DNA of 64,000 nucleotides, from contig NZ_CP020700.1 in NCBI RefSeq assembly GCF_003932715.1, forward strand, positions 1,820,501 to 1,884,500, read 5' to 3'. This DNA comes from Streptomyces tsukubensis (GTDB lineage Bacteria > Actinomycetota > Actinomycetes > Streptomycetales > Streptomycetaceae). The notes under the pieces are model-generated. The model was not told the origin of the DNA. It saw only the letters and a program-made list of their open reading frames with translations, and made no database searches. This document shows positions 63,592-64,000 of this stretch, piece by piece. Every line of letters starts with the position of its first letter. The stretch's first letter is position 1. The position numbers and the translations under genes are program-made.

Positions 63592-64000
63592 TCAGTCGCC
63601 CGGGTCGAACGTGACGGGCAGCCCGGCGGGCTCCGCCCCGGTCGGCGGGACCTGGAGGGTCTTCAGGGCGAACGCCATGACCTTCTGGTAGATGGGGCCG
63701 CAGATCTGGCCGCCGAAGTAGCTGCCGCGGGTGGGGTTCTGGATCGCGCAGTAGACCGTGATCCGCGGTTTGTCGGAGGGGGCGAATCCCGCGAAGGAGG
63801 AGGTGTAGCCGCGGTAGCGGCCGAGCTCCGGGTCGACCCGGTTGGCGGTGCCGGTCTTGCCGGCGACGCGGTAGCCGGGGATGCGGGCCTTGGTTCCGGT
63901 GCCCTCCTCGTCACCGACGACGGACTCCAGCATCTTCGCCAGGGTGGTGGCGGTCCGCTCGCTGACGACCCGGGTCTTCCCGGGGGCGGGGGCGGCGGTG
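63592..64000 (-). CDS. ftsI: septal transpeptidase FtsI (PBP3), 3' end only
   Basis: Only the last ~135 residues are inside the window; the frame is open to the right edge. The transpeptidase KTG box is present in VAGKTGTANRVD, followed by YTSSFAGFAPSDKPRITVYCAIQNP, typical of class B penicillin-binding proteins. The catalytic SXXK and SXN motifs lie outside. It is placed directly upstream of murE as in other streptomycetes and pairs with FtsW. Confidence 0.93.
   Translation of the reverse strand, partial: TAAPAPGKTRVVSERTATTLAKMLESVVGDEEGTGTKARIPGYRVAGKTGTANRVDPELGRYRGYTSSFAGFAPSDKPRITVYCAIQNPTRGSYFGGQICGPIYQKVMAFALKTLQVPPTGAEPAGLPVTFDPGD

Overview
The window is a core stretch of a Streptomyces (or very close actinomycete) chromosome. 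It is very GC-rich, many genes use GTG starts, neighbouring genes often overlap by 4 bases (ATGA or GTGA), and the marker genes include trpM, priA, divIVA, sepF and a T-box ahead of ileS. As far as I recall, the gene order matches the S. coelicolor segment that runs from lgt through trp, his, dnaE, ileS and ftsZ to ftsI. I see no insertion sequence, prophage, CRISPR array, rRNA or tRNA.

Layout. 1-4155 (+): a tightly overlapping set of four genes (ADP-ribosylglycohydrolase, cut by the left edge; PfkB sugar kinase; CaiB-type CoA-transferase; CitE-like lyase). 4351-14062 (-): a long co-directional run read as hisI, trpE, three small or medium membrane-protein genes, trpC, trpM, trpB, trpA, a DsbA-like protein and lgt. 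14194-20237: a TIGR03085-family gene (+), then a compact his operon (-) in the order hisD-hisC-hisB-small membrane gene-hisH-priA-hisF, in which every junction overlaps. PriA is expected to serve both histidine and tryptophan synthesis, because no trpF is present. 20433-24918 (+): two proteins of unknown function, a LON-substrate-binding-domain protein, a YbaK-type deacylase and a 22-codon gene that I read as ribosomal protein bL37. 24961-32950 (mostly -): membrane protein, ABC exporter, NYN-domain protein, a 58-residue protein (+) and the replicative polymerase dnaE. 33221-41587: DUF2252 protein, membrane protein, second DsbA-like protein, PhoD phosphatase, dienelactone hydrolase, MscS channel and CPA1 antiporter.

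41588-42488 is a 900-base non-coding mosaic of intergenic repeats that includes a split inverted duplication. 42489-48627: rluD, lspA, a DksA/TraR protein with a histone-H1-like tail, and ileS under a translational T-box. 49078-64000 (-): the division and cell-wall (dcw) cluster, transcribed ftsI-murE-murF-mraY-murD-ftsW-murG-ftsQ-ftsZ-pgeF-yggS-sepF-yggT-divIVA. murC, ddl and ftsA are not in it. ftsI runs off the right edge.

Most of the window is conserved housekeeping DNA. The points most worth a second look are the tiny bL37 gene, a three-half-site operator-like element before hisD, a pair of perfect DnaA boxes, at least nine probable leaderless starts, the T-box with a visible Shine-Dalgarno sequestering stem, the DksA tail, and the left-edge operon of unknown pathway. 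Everything here was read by eye; no database search or folding program was run.
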